Assembly (NCBI RefSeq): GCF_030848305.1 | Contig: NZ_CP114598.1 | Coordinates: 2,418,001-2,482,000 of the forward strand | DNA from: Akkermansia muciniphila | Lineage (GTDB): Bacteria > Verrucomicrobiota > Verrucomicrobiia > Verrucomicrobiales > Akkermansiaceae | Reading direction: 5' to 3' | DNA: 64,000 nucleotides | Shown here: piece after piece, positions 1 to 7,851 of the stretch | Layout of the letters: each line of letters starts with the position of its first letter | How positions within the stretch are numbered: the stretch's first letter is position 1 | Notes under the pieces: generated by a model | Told to the model about the DNA's origin: nothing | Database searches by the model: none | The model's input: only the letters and a program-made list of their open reading frames with translations | Translations under genes and position numbers: made by a program

Positions 1-678
1 GGGCATGGATCGAGCGCCTGAGCTCCTGACCGCCATTCCTCCCACGGAATAAACCTGGAAAAAACTTCCTCCTGCCACAAGAACCCGGCTGGCATGAAAC
101 CGTCGATCCGCGGCAGGAAGAAAACAGCGGGAAGCAATCAAGGCGCGCCCCCTTCTCCGGCACATCATCATGCAGGCCAGCCCAAGCAATTCCTGGGATG
201 CCGCAGCCGGTCCCGGAACTACGGAAAACGGCCATGGCGGCAATCCCGGCTTACCCCCCTCCCAATGAGGGAAACAAGAACCTCCGCCGTGGCCTTCCCC
301 GTCCACTTGACCAGGGTTAGCCTGTTGTTGGGAAAATTCCATATCTGCCGCCTTGGCGGTTTTTGACCACTTCTTCTTTTTCATTCGTTCTTTATCCAAA
401 CCATATTCAAAATCCGCCCCGCGGAAACAGGAACCCGAATGACCGAGGACAAACTCCGTGTTTCAGCATCCGGAACACGTAATGCGGAAAGGCGTCAGTC
501 GGCAAAAATGGGGTCAGTTTACAAATCACAACATATGAACATATTTTCTATTTTCCTGCTGACCCCTAAAGACCGTCAGAAAAAAAATAATTGCCAGTCC
601 GCTCTACGGAATGATAAACGGAAAGCGCATGCGCAACACTGCGCGTGAAGCGTCAACCCAAATACAACAACAGAAAAG
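1..678. other. Non-coding stretch upstream of gdhA
   Basis: I see no convincing gene here; the short open frames have no recognisable protein character. The stretch holds an inverted repeat, GGGGTCAG at 510-517 and CTGACCCC at 559-566, around an AT-rich loop of 41 nt. A weak promoter-like pair, TTGCCA near 595 and ATAAAC 17 nt further on, precedes gdhA by about 60 nt. Confidence 0.4.
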
Positions 679-2034
679 ATGGCACAGACATATTCCCAGC
701 GCGTGCTCGACTTGGTCAAGGCCAAGCATAGCCACGAAAAAGAATTCATCCAGGCCGTTCAGGAAGTGCTCAGCACGATTGAACCGGTTTTGGCCGCGAA
801 TTCCAAGTATGAAGACCACGCGATTCTGGAACGGATCGTGGAACCGGAAAGAACCATTCTGTTCCGCGTGCCGTGGATCGATGACCAGGGCAAGGTTCAG
901 GTGAACCGCGGGTACCGTGTGGAATTCAACAGCGCCATCGGGCCGTACAAGGGCGGTCTCCGCTTCCACCCCAGCGTCAACCTCGGCATCCTGAAGTTCC
1001 TGGGTTTTGAACAGGTTTTCAAAAATTCCCTCACCACCCTCCCCATGGGCGGCGGCAAGGGCGGTTCCGACTTCGACCCCAAGGGTAAGAGCGATAATGA
1101 AGTGATGCGCTTCTGCCAGAGCTTCATGACGGAGCTTCAGCGCCACATCGGCGCGGATACGGACGTTCCCGCGGGGGACATCGGCGTGGGCGGCCGCGAA
1201 ATCGGCTACCTGTTCGGACAGTACAAGAGAATCCGCAACGAATTCACCGGCGTTCTCACCGGCAAGAGCCTGAACTGGGGCGGTTCCCTCATCCGTCCGG
1301 AAGCCACCGGCTACGGCTGCGTGTACTTCGCCCAGAACATGCTTGCCACCCGCAACGACGACCTGCAGGGCAAGGTCTGCCTGGTGTCCGGTTCCGGCAA
1401 TGTAGCCCAGTACACGGTGGAAAAACTTAACGAACTGGGCGCGAAGGCGGTCACGATGTCCGACTCCAACGGCTATGTTTACGATCCGGACGGCATTTCT
1501 CCGGAAAAACTGGCCTGGGTCATGGAACTCAAGAACAAGCGCCGCGGACGCATCGCGGAATACGTGAAGCAGTTCCCGAAGGCCCAGTACTTTGAAGGCC
1601 AGCGCCCCTGGAGCGTTCCGTGCGACTGCGCCTTCCCCTCCGCCACGCAGAATGAAATCAACGGGGAAGACGCCCGCACCCTCATCAAGAACGGCTGCAC
1701 CCTGGTGGCGGAAGGCGCCAACATGCCTACGGACCTGGAAGGCATTGAAACTTACCTGGCCGCCAAGATCCTGTACGGGCCGGCCAAGGCCGCCAACGCC
1801 GGCGGGGTGGCCACCTCCGGGCTGGAAATGTCCCAGAACAGCCAGCGTCTCTCCTGGACGCGTGAAGAAGTGGACCACAAGCTGAAGACCATCATGGCCA
1901 ACATCCACGCAAACGCCGTGGCCCACGCCCAGGAATACTCCTCCGACAAATCCTTCACCAACTACGTCACCGGCGCCAACATCGCCGGCTTCGTGAAAGT
2001 GGCGGATTCCATGATCGACCAGGGGGTAGTCTGA
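679..2034 (+). CDS. gdhA: NADP-type glutamate dehydrogenase (hexameric class)
   Basis: Catalyses reversible reductive amination of 2-oxoglutarate to glutamate in the cytoplasm, the main low-affinity ammonium assimilation route. The protein has 451 residues, normal for the small hexameric class. Visible are the substrate-binding GPYKGGLRFHPSV segment, the catalytic-lysine motif MGGGKGG (K127), the PAGDIGVGGREIG stretch and the Rossmann-fold segment VSGSGNVAQY. The ATG at 679 follows a purine-rich AGAAAAG. A strong hairpin terminator follows the stop, so the gene is probably monocistronic. NADP rather than NAD preference is inferred from length and family, not from a specificity residue that I checked. 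Confidence 0.93.
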   Translation: MAQTYSQRVLDLVKAKHSHEKEFIQAVQEVLSTIEPVLAANSKYEDHAILERIVEPERTILFRVPWIDDQGKVQVNRGYRVEFNSAIGPYKGGLRFHPSVNLGILKFLGFEQVFKNSLTTLPMGGGKGGSDFDPKGKSDNEVMRFCQSFMTELQRHIGADTDVPAGDIGVGGREIGYLFGQYKRIRNEFTGVLTGKSLNWGGSLIRPEATGYGCVYFAQNMLATRNDDLQGKVCLVSGSGNVAQYTVEKLNELGAKAVTMSDSNGYVYDPDGISPEKLAWVMELKNKRRGRIAEYVKQFPKAQYFEGQRPWSVPCDCAFPSATQNEINGEDARTLIKNGCTLVAEGANMPTDLEGIETYLAAKILYGPAKAANAGGVATSGLEMSQNSQRLSWTREEVDHKLKTIMANIHANAVAHAQEYSSDKSFTNYVTGANIAGFVKVADSMIDQGVV

Positions 2035-2072
2035 TCCCTGGCCGACATACTTGCTGCCAATGTAAAACACAC

Positions 2073-2106
2073 CAGAAGCGCCGGGTTCGCCCGGCGCTTC
2101 TCTTTT
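2073..2106 (+). terminator. Rho-independent terminator of gdhA
   Basis: A GC-rich hairpin with arms AGAAGCGCCGGG and CCCGGCGCTTCT around a TTCG tetraloop is followed by TTTTC, 40 nt after the gdhA stop. Confidence 0.85.
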
Positions 2107-2418
2107 CTACGGAAACGTCTCCATGCCGGAAGTTCCTTTTTCCCGTATGGCCAAACATGACGGCGGAAGAACTTCAAAGGCCTCCCGGCATGGGGAACAA
2201 CCACCCTCAGGAGCTTTTCCCGGCTGCTGGGACGTTGCCTGCTGCATCACGGCAGCGCCGGGATATCTACAATTCAGGGCTGGGGCGGCCGGACAAAAAT
2301 GCGTTACATGCCCTGTTCCCGAAATTGGAGGGCCAATTCTCTTCCCCTGCCCCATTTTCCCGCATCAAGGGCCGGAACGGCGCTTTCCCGGCCCCAATGC
2401 ATCATTGGAGCTCCTGAA
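2107..2418. other. Convergent intergenic region between gdhA and lpxB
   Basis: No gene is seen. An inverted repeat GGGCCGG/CCGGCCC at 2369-2394 and a short palindrome CCAATG-CAT-CATTGG at 2394-2408 lie just downstream of lpxB and may act as its terminator, although the T-run on the minus strand is poor. Confidence 0.4.
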
Positions 2419-3540
2419 TTATTCCTTCAACAGGCGGCAGACGGCCTGGGCCGCATGTTCCGCAGCCCCTCCCTGCCCCAGTTTGTCGGAGGCCTGTTTC
2501 ATTTCCTCCAGCAGGGCGTCCCTGTTTTCCGGAACCAGCAGGCGTTCTATTTCATCAATCACCTTGTCCGGCGTAAAATCAAACTGAACCAGCTCCTTCA
2601 CCACGGGTTTCTGCGCCAGGATATTCACCATGCCGATGAAGCGTATCTTGATGAGCATGCGGGCCATCCAGTACGTCAGCAGGGGAACCTTGTACACCAG
2701 CGTGTACGGCAGGCGGTGCAAGGCGGCCTCCATGGTGGCGGTGCCGGAAGCCACCACCCCCACGGCGGCGCGGTCCATCAGCTCATGATATCCCCCCACC
2801 GTAATGTGGAACAGCTCCGGCGGCATGCCGGCCTTCCGCGCCATGCCGCGCATTCTTTCCGCCAGAGCCTCCGTGGAAGCGGCGGTTTCAAAGGACAGTT
2901 CCGGCCGTTCCCGGGAAAGACGGCTCACTACCTCTATAAATACCGGGAAATGCCTGTCAATTTCACGGTTCCGGCTGCCGGGAAACAGACCGACCAGTGA
3001 CGGCTCCCGGACGCCCTCCTTACGGATGGAAGCAATTTCATCCACCAGGGGATGCCCCACAAACTCCGTTCTCAGGCCGGCTTCCTGGAACAAGGGGGCC
3101 TCAAAGGGGAAGATGCACATCATCAAGTCCAGCATGCGCACCATCTTGGGAATGCGCCCACGGTGCCACGCCCAAACCTGCGGGGAAATAAAATAAACGA
3201 TTTTGGTGCGGGGGCAGCACTTGCGGACCCTCTCCGCCAGCCGCAGGTTAAACCCCGGATAATCAATCAAAACCAGGCAATCCGGCTGGTCCTGCCGTAT
3301 CCTCTCCAGAATGGAGAGAAAACGCCTTCTGAACCATCCGTATTTTTTGAGCACCTCCACCACGCCGATAACGGCGGCTTCATCCGCCCAGTCCTCCACG
3401 CCGGGGCATAACGCGTGCATGCCATGGCCTCCCAGCCCCGAGACCTCCATGCCGGGCATCAGGCGCAGCAGATTTTTCAACAACAGGGAACCATGAATGT
3501 CCCCGCTCTTTTCGCCTGCTATGATATAAAGCTTCATCAT
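2419..3540 (-). CDS. lpxB: Lipid-A-disaccharide synthase
   Basis: Glycosyltransferase family 19 enzyme that joins UDP-2,3-diacylglucosamine and lipid X to make the lipid A disaccharide at the inner membrane, indicating a lipopolysaccharide-bearing outer membrane. About 373 residues, normal length. N-terminal IIAGEKSGDIHG is the family signature. VWAWHRGRIPKM, FPFEAPLF and GLFPGSRNREIDRHFPV are the expected internal motifs, and VVASGTATMEAAL is the nucleotide-sugar site. The frame extends to a TTG at 3549, but the paired ATGs at 3540 and 3537 directly before KLYIIAGEKSGD are better starts. No other lpx gene adjoins it. Confidence 0.93.
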   Translation of the reverse strand: MMKLYIIAGEKSGDIHGSLLLKNLLRLMPGMEVSGLGGHGMHALCPGVEDWADEAAVIGVVEVLKKYGWFRRRFLSILERIRQDQPDCLVLIDYPGFNLRLAERVRKCCPRTKIVYFISPQVWAWHRGRIPKMVRMLDLMMCIFPFEAPLFQEAGLRTEFVGHPLVDEIASIRKEGVREPSLVGLFPGSRNREIDRHFPVFIEVVSRLSRERPELSFETAASTEALAERMRGMARKAGMPPELFHITVGGYHELMDRAAVGVVASGTATMEAALHRLPYTLVYKVPLLTYWMARMLIKIRFIGMVNILAQKPVVKELVQFDFTPDKVIDEIERLLVPENRDALLEEMKQASDKLGQGGAAEHAAQAVCRLLKE

Positions 3541-3647
3541 TTTCTGCAACGGCGCGCGCCGGATGCTTTCTTATCTTACCAGCCCCGTTCCCGGGACGCA
3601 ATAAAAGACTTTCCTTTCAAGGATTTTGATGCAAGATACGCGCCGTT

Positions 3648-4322
3648 ATGCATGAGTTGATCTCACTTTGGATGTCCTGGGTGCAGGACTGGGGATATGC
3701 GGGCGTCATTGTCCTGATGGCCATGGAAAGCTCCATCTTCCCCGTTCCCAGCGAAGTGGTCATCCCGCCCGCGGCCATCCTGTCCGCCCAGGCAGGAGCA
3801 TCCATGAGCTTCTGGGGAGTGGTGGCCGCCGGAACGTTCGGCTCCTGGCTGGGTTCCGCCATTACCTACGCCGTGGCCCGGACCGTGGGCCGCCCGGTCG
3901 TCATGCGCTGGGGCAAATTCTTTTTCATGCCGCCCCACAAGGTGGAAAAGGCGGAAATCTTCCTTCAGCGGTACGAAGTTTCCGGCGTCTTCTTCGCCCG
4001 CCTTCTGCCCGTCATCCGCCATCTCATTTCCATTCCCGCCGGCATTGTCCGCATGGGCTTCGGCATTTTCTCCCTGGTCACCGTGCTCGGCTCGGTTGCC
4101 TGGTGCACGGTGCTCGCCTGGTACGGGCACCGCATCGGGGAACGGCATCCGGAACTGCTCAAATCTCCGGAGGAGCTGATCCGCACCGTCAAGAGCGAAA
4201 GCCTTCCTCTTATTCTGGCCGTGCTGGTGCTGGCCGTCTGCTACATACTCATGCTTCGTCTGACGGATCGCAACAAGCCGGAAAAAGCCGCAGCGGACAC
4301 GCCCGCAGAAAAAAAGCAGTAA
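3648..4322 (+). CDS. DedA-family membrane protein (SNARE-associated / VTT domain)
   Basis: 224-residue polytopic inner-membrane protein of the DedA family, whose members act in membrane lipid homeostasis and undecaprenyl-phosphate or phospholipid flipping. The family marks are visible: an early acidic and proline-rich segment (ESSIFPVPSEVVIPP, about residues 27-41), a central reentrant region, and the arginine/glycine motif RLLPVIRHLISIPAG (about 119-133). The C-terminus is lysine-rich (ending EKKQ) and follows a final hydrophobic helix. The next gene starts only 17 nt after the stop, so the two are probably co-transcribed. Which lipid it moves cannot be told from sequence. Confidence 0.88.
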   Translation: MHELISLWMSWVQDWGYAGVIVLMAMESSIFPVPSEVVIPPAAILSAQAGASMSFWGVVAAGTFGSWLGSAITYAVARTVGRPVVMRWGKFFFMPPHKVEKAEIFLQRYEVSGVFFARLLPVIRHLISIPAGIVRMGFGIFSLVTVLGSVAWCTVLAWYGHRIGERHPELLKSPEELIRTVKSESLPLILAVLVLAVCYILMLRLTDRNKPEKAAADTPAEKKQ

Positions 4323-4339
4323 AAGAAACCCTTTTTCCT

Positions 4340-4855
4340 ATGATCCCTTCCAAGGAAGACCGGACTGCCCGGGCTCTGGATTATTTCCACCAGGGATATA
4401 ATTGTTCCCAATCCGTCTTTGCCGCTTTTGCAGATGTCTGCGGACTGACGGAAGAAACGGCCCTGAAGCTGTCCTCCCCCCTGGGGGCAGGCATTGGACG
4501 CATGCGGGAAGTATGCGGCGCTTTTTGCGGACTGAGCATGCTGGCAGGGAGCCTGTACGGAAACAGTTCCCCGGAAACCGGAGAAAAGGAGAAAATCTTT
4601 TCTCTGGTTCAATCCCTGGCCGCCTCCTTTAAACAGGAATTCGGCACGCTTTACTGCCGGGAACTGCTGGGGCTGTCCCCTGAGCGCCTGGCTGCGGAAA
4701 CGGCGCGCCCCGGAGAAAGAACGGCAGCTTATTACGCCTCCCGCCCCTGTGAACGCTGCATTGCCTTCTGCGCCCGCCACGCGGCCGAGCTGGAAGCAAA
4801 AGCCCGGCGTCATGAAAACGCCCGGCCCCCTTTACAGGGAAACCGGGCGCTTTAA
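4340..4855 (+). CDS. C_GCAxxG_C_C family redox-type protein
   Basis: 171-residue cysteine-rich protein of the C_GCAxxG_C_C family, a putative redox or metal-binding family common in anaerobes. The N-terminal GYNCSQSVFAAFAD segment and the VCGAFCGLSMLAG segment carry the diagnostic cysteines; further cysteines are at FGTLYCRELLG and in RPCERCIAFCARH near the C-terminus. The biochemical role of the family is not settled. The ATG at 4340 lies 17 nt after the dedA-type gene. The same frame is open far upstream across the previous gene, but that part is not coding. Confidence 0.82.
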   Translation: MIPSKEDRTARALDYFHQGYNCSQSVFAAFADVCGLTEETALKLSSPLGAGIGRMREVCGAFCGLSMLAGSLYGNSSPETGEKEKIFSLVQSLAASFKQEFGTLYCRELLGLSPERLAAETARPGERTAAYYASRPCERCIAFCARHAAELEAKARRHENARPPLQGNRAL

Positions 4856-4874
4856 CTACAGACGGAAGGCACCG

Positions 4875-5219
4875 TCAATGGGCGGCGGAACTGTTGCATG
4901 CGCCGTCCGGACAGGACGCCTTCAACTTGTCAATTTTTTCATTGGTTTCACCCATCCCCTCGTCATAAAAGCCCTGTTCGTCCGGGGCCAGCACCTGGAG
5001 GAGGCGGAGAAATTCGCCCGCGTGTTCCTTTTCCTCATTGGAAATATCCAGCAGGACTTCCTGGGCCAGTTTATGGTCGATGGATTCTGCAAGCTGGGTA
5101 TAAAGCTGGATGGCTTCATATTCCGCTGCGATCATGAACCGGATGGCCCTCACCAATTCGCCATGAGTGAGTTTCCGGTTTTCCTTTAATCCGCTAAATG
5201 CATTTGTAAATTCAGGCAT
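4875..5219 (-). CDS. Small ferritin-like (demi-ferritin) protein
   Basis: 114-residue protein that looks like a single helical hairpin of the ferritin-like superfamily, half the size of ferritin or rubrerythrin. Helix 1 carries MIAAEYEAIQLYTQLAESI and helix 2 carries LLDISNEEKEHAGEFLRLL, giving the ExxxxY...EExxH metal-ligand pattern typical of encapsulated ferritins and related half-ferritins, which assemble di-iron sites between subunits. The C-terminus is a cysteine-bearing tail (CPDGACNSSAAH). No encapsulin shell gene is in this window, so cargo status is open. A function in iron oxidation or peroxide handling is inferred from the family. Confidence 0.8.
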   Translation of the reverse strand: MPEFTNAFSGLKENRKLTHGELVRAIRFMIAAEYEAIQLYTQLAESIDHKLAQEVLLDISNEEKEHAGEFLRLLQVLAPDEQGFYDEGMGETNEKIDKLKASCPDGACNSSAAH

Positions 5220-5339
5220 GCAGATGAGACCTGATACAGAAAGCCTTCATTCAATATGCTTTGTCATAACTTTTATACGACTGCAGCCTTGAAAACAGTA
5301 CAGCGAATAAATGACCAGCATCTTTTGCCGGAACAAGAA

Positions 5340-5369
5340 AGGAGCGCCGGGTTTTCTGCCGGCGCTCCT
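5340..5369 (-). terminator. Hairpin terminator downstream of the exported thioredoxin gene
   Basis: Arms AGGAGCGCCGG and CCGGCGCTCCT around an 8-nt loop, 30 nt beyond the stop at 5399. The following minus-strand sequence (TTTCTTG) is only moderately T-rich. Confidence 0.65.
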
Positions 5370-5398
5370 GTTAATCAAATTTTTCCGGAACAACAGCC

Positions 5399-5902
5399 TT
5401 ACTTGGCTTCCGCAGCCTTGGGCGCGTATTTCTTGAAGAATTCAACGTACTGGGCGGGAGTACGGCCGGGAACATAACCCGTGCGGCCCAGCTCCTTGCC
5501 TTCCGCATCCACTACCACCATGACCGGCACGCCGGTAATTTTATACGTCTTGGCTTCCTTGGATTTGCTGAAATCCGAACTGCCGAATTCAAATTTGACG
5601 CCGATAGCCACGCCGTCCATGCCTTGCTTGAAGTCCTTTTTGGAAAGTATTTCCTTCTCCAGCTTAATACAAAAGCCGCACCAGGACGTTCCCGTGAAAA
5701 GAAGAACAATAGGAAGGCCGGTTTCCGCCGCCTGCTTCTGAGCGCTCTTCAGGCTCTTACCCCAGCGGAATTTCACTTTCGCCGCCTTGGCGGCCTTGGC
5801 GGCGGCTTCCTTGTCCACGGGAACGCCTTGAGCCATGGAAACGCCGGAAACGCTGAATCCCAACACCGTACACAACGCAAAAATAAAATGTCTGTTCATC
5901 AT
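5399..5902 (-). CDS. Exported thioredoxin-fold protein with WCGFC motif
   Basis: 167 residues: an N-terminal signal peptide (MMNRHFIFALCTVLGFSVSG, cleavage probably after SMA), then a linker rich in alanine and lysine, then a thioredoxin domain with the redox motif TSWCGFC (around residue 76) and the cis-proline segment TGVPVMVVVDAEGKELG. The Thioredoxin_7/DsbD-gamma-like layout suggests a periplasmic disulfide reductase or isomerase. The target is unknown. The gene stands alone, with tRNA-Val divergent upstream and a hairpin terminator downstream. Confidence 0.85.
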   Translation of the reverse strand: MMNRHFIFALCTVLGFSVSGVSMAQGVPVDKEAAAKAAKAAKVKFRWGKSLKSAQKQAAETGLPIVLLFTGTSWCGFCIKLEKEILSKKDFKQGMDGVAIGVKFEFGSSDFSKSKEAKTYKITGVPVMVVVDAEGKELGRTGYVPGRTPAQYVEFFKKYAPKAAEAK

Positions 5903-6025
5903 ACTCGGTAAAACGTTTTTTTCAGATTAGCAAAAATACTTTGTATAGGAAGAGAAATCAGCGTCTTCTTACCGAAGAAACGCTTCCGTCACCCTTCACA
6001 AAACGAAGCGCCCTCAAAAAAAGTA

Positions 6026-6054
6026 TTGCTCTTTCCTCCTTAATCGGGTAATAA
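6026..6054 (+). promoter_or_regulatory. Promoter of tRNA-Val(GAC)
   Basis: TTGCTC (6026-6031), a 17-nt spacer and TAATAA (6049-6054) lie about 20 nt before the mature 5' end of the tRNA, a textbook sigma70 spacing. Confidence 0.75.
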
Positions 6055-6073
6055 TCCGCCCGCACTTACAAAC

Positions 6074-6148
6074 GCGCGGTTAGCTCAGTGGTAGAGCAAC
6101 ACCTTGACATGGTGGAGGTCGTAGGTTCAAATCCTATACCGCGTACCA
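6074..6148 (+). tRNA. tRNA-Val, anticodon GAC
   Basis: Cloverleaf folds by eye: acceptor GCGCGGT pairs with ACCGCGT, D-arm GCTC/GAGC, anticodon loop TTGACAT with anticodon GAC (codon GUC), TPsiC loop GGTTCAAATCC, discriminator A and encoded CCA. This and tRNA-Val(TAC) at 57.6 kb are the two valine tRNAs in the window, and each is next to related phage genes. Confidence 0.95.
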
Positions 6149-6156
6149 TCTTCAAC

Positions 6157-6190
6157 AAAAAGACTGCCTCCGGCGAGGCAGTCTTTTTTA
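6157..6190 (+). terminator. Rho-independent terminator of tRNA-Val(GAC)
   Basis: Hairpin AAAAAGACTGCCTC / GAGGCAGTCTTTTTT with a CGGC loop and T-run, directly after the tRNA CCA end. Confidence 0.88.
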
Positions 6191-6623
6191 TTCTACCTAT
6201 TGAATATCAAAAGGATTACAGCGTTTTTACCTGTCTGCACATTCCGTCCGTTTACTGGGGGAACGCTAAGATGCGTTGACGTTTTGTGTAAAAAATTGTG
6301 CAGATAAATCGTAATTCATTTATGATAAATAATAACGTACAATATAACGAATGTCATTCTCCTTAAAACCCCATTCCTTTCTAAAGCGCTCAATGCAAAA
6401 GACTAATTTGCGAGAATAAGAGAAAATACGGGAGATAGCTACCTTCTTACTCACTTACGGTGAACGATATGATGAATATTTCACCTCATGCGTTTCCCAT
6501 GCGGGGAAAATGTTTTTCCAACTTTTTTTGAACACAAGCCCCTTCCCGGGACGCTAATGATAGGAAGGCAGTCTAAGGCCCCAGCCCTTACCCCTCCTTC
6601 CCTGATGAAACAATGACCATTAA
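6191..6623. other. Intergenic stretch between tRNA-Val(GAC) and the phage-related cluster
   Basis: AT-rich, with no credible gene. I looked for an att-type repeat of the tRNA 3' end and for the ATAGCATYA integrase-arm motif of the large prophage, and found neither, so no boundary of the adjacent phage-type cluster can be fixed here. Confidence 0.4.
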
Positions 6624-6653
6624 AAGCCCGGCGGAAGATACTCCGCCGGGCTT
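6624..6653 (-). terminator. Terminator of the leftward remnant phage genes
   Basis: Perfect 12-bp arms AAGCCCGGCGGA / TCCGCCGGGCTT with a 6-nt loop. On the minus strand the hairpin ends in CTTTTAATGG. It lies about 40 nt beyond the stop of the scaffold-like gene. Confidence 0.8.
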
Positions 6654-6695
6654 GCTTCTTATTATGAAATTCCGCTGGTTAAAGCGTCCGGGAAA

Positions 6696-7577
6696 TTAAC
6701 GGGTGGTCAAACGGTCATATAACTCATTGGCATATTTATGATTGGGATGATTCACATTCATATACGCCTCATAAAGAGGGTGGGATGGATCCGATTCCAT
6801 CCGCATGGCTTCCTGCGCGGGAGAAGGCGCCGCATTTCCTGCATGATGGAGAGGAGCCTCATCAAGCAGGCGTGACGCCTGGTACAACAGGCGGATCGCA
6901 TCCGGATTGGAACCGAGCCCTGGATTATCCAGCAAAGCGTCCGCGTCCACCCCTGTTTCAGAGGCAAGCCGCCGGAGAACGGCGGCAGCCCTGCCCATGT
7001 TGCGTTCATAATTGGAACCCCATTCCTGCTGAAGGGACTGTTCCGCCTGCATTTCCATCTCCATCCGGGCATCTTCCATGTGCTCGCGGGCCTCATCATA
7101 TGCCTGGGCCATCGTCTCCTGAAGAGCGTTCATTGCCTCCGGCGGCACTCCGTAACGATAGGCCGTGCGGGCCATGCGTTCTGCCAGGTCGGCATTCCAT
7201 TCGCTTTCCGGCGTGGATTCAGGACGTTCCAGGCGGTATTCCTCCTCCGACTCCGGCAATCCGGCCAGCCGGCGGAACCGCGCCATCTGTTCTTCATTCT
7301 CCACGCCGGGATAACGTCGCAGGCGTTCCAGCTCCGCGTAACTCTTCGCCAGGGCCTCCGGCGTCTTAAACTTGGAAAGGGATTTCTCCATCCCTTTCAG
7401 CTCATCAAACCGGGCGTACCAATCCGGAGCAAAACCTCCGTCCTCCCCCAGAAGGGGAGGAAAAGGTTCAGTTGGAACCGCGGCTCCGGCCAACGCTTCC
7501 GTCTCCGGGGAAACGGCCCCGGAACCCTCCGCATCCCTGAAAGGAGCGGCCATGCTGTTATTAGTGGAATCAATCAT
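6696..7577 (-). CDS. Phage scaffold-like protein (remnant cluster)
   Basis: 293 residues, acidic, helix-rich, rich in Glu/Met/Ala in its centre. The C-terminal segment (MESDPSHPLYEAYMNVNHPNHKYANELYDRL) matches closely the end of the scaffold gene of the large prophage (38614-39474), with the shared pattern DPSHPL-EA-MN-NH-NH-YA-E-Y-RL. A T7-type scaffolding role is inferred from that match and from its position after the connector gene. In this cluster no capsid gene follows, so it has no obvious partner. Overlaps the 93-aa gene by 8 nt. Confidence 0.72.
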   Translation of the reverse strand: MIDSTNNSMAAPFRDAEGSGAVSPETEALAGAAVPTEPFPPLLGEDGGFAPDWYARFDELKGMEKSLSKFKTPEALAKSYAELERLRRYPGVENEEQMARFRRLAGLPESEEEYRLERPESTPESEWNADLAERMARTAYRYGVPPEAMNALQETMAQAYDEAREHMEDARMEMEMQAEQSLQQEWGSNYERNMGRAAAVLRRLASETGVDADALLDNPGLGSNPDAIRLLYQASRLLDEAPLHHAGNAAPSPAQEAMRMESDPSHPLYEAYMNVNHPNHKYANELYDRLTTR

Positions 7578-7851
7578 TTTTTTCTTCTTCTGTAGTTTCT
7601 TTAATGGCTAATTGGAGCTGGCGGCGGATGTACAGAAATATCTCCCTGTAGGCATCCCTCCTCATGGCGTCCAGAGGGTCGTAATTCCCCGGACTGCCTT
7701 GAAAAACGGGCAAATCAGTCTGGAAGCGGGCTTCCAGAAAGGAAAGCGCCTCACGCCCGTCCGGAGTGTCAAACACCCGGAGAAGCTGGCGCCTTTTGAG
7801 ACGGGCCTCCCGGACGGAGGCCTCCTGCTGCAATGTCGTATCCTGGTTCAT
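7570..7851 (-). CDS. Small phage protein following the connector (remnant cluster)
   Basis: 93 residues. The segment FQTDLPVFQG followed by DPLDAMRRDAYREIFLYI is nearly the same as in the 90-aa gene at 42861-43133 of the large prophage, which also directly follows the connector gene. The conserved arginine-rich DAMRRDA-RE motif is likely structural or interaction-related. The function is unknown. It overlaps both neighbours, so translation is probably coupled. Confidence 0.7.
   Translation of the reverse strand: MNQDTTLQQEASVREARLKRRQLLRVFDTPDGREALSFLEARFQTDLPVFQGSPGNYDPLDAMRRDAYREIFLYIRRQLQLAIKETTEEEKND

Noticed and set aside
604..2070. 488-codon open frame on the minus strand across gdhA
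   Set aside because: It is the antisense shadow of gdhA; its composition (runs of His, Val and Gly) is not protein-like.
3668..4339. Upstream extension of the C_GCAxxG_C_C frame through the DedA gene
   Set aside because: Arginine/proline-rich shadow of the DedA gene; only the part from ATG 4340 is protein-like.
6191..6690. Search for an att repeat of tRNA-Val(GAC) next to the remnant cluster
   Set aside because: No repeat of the tRNA 3' end and no ATAGCATYA motif found; integration at this tRNA is therefore not claimed.
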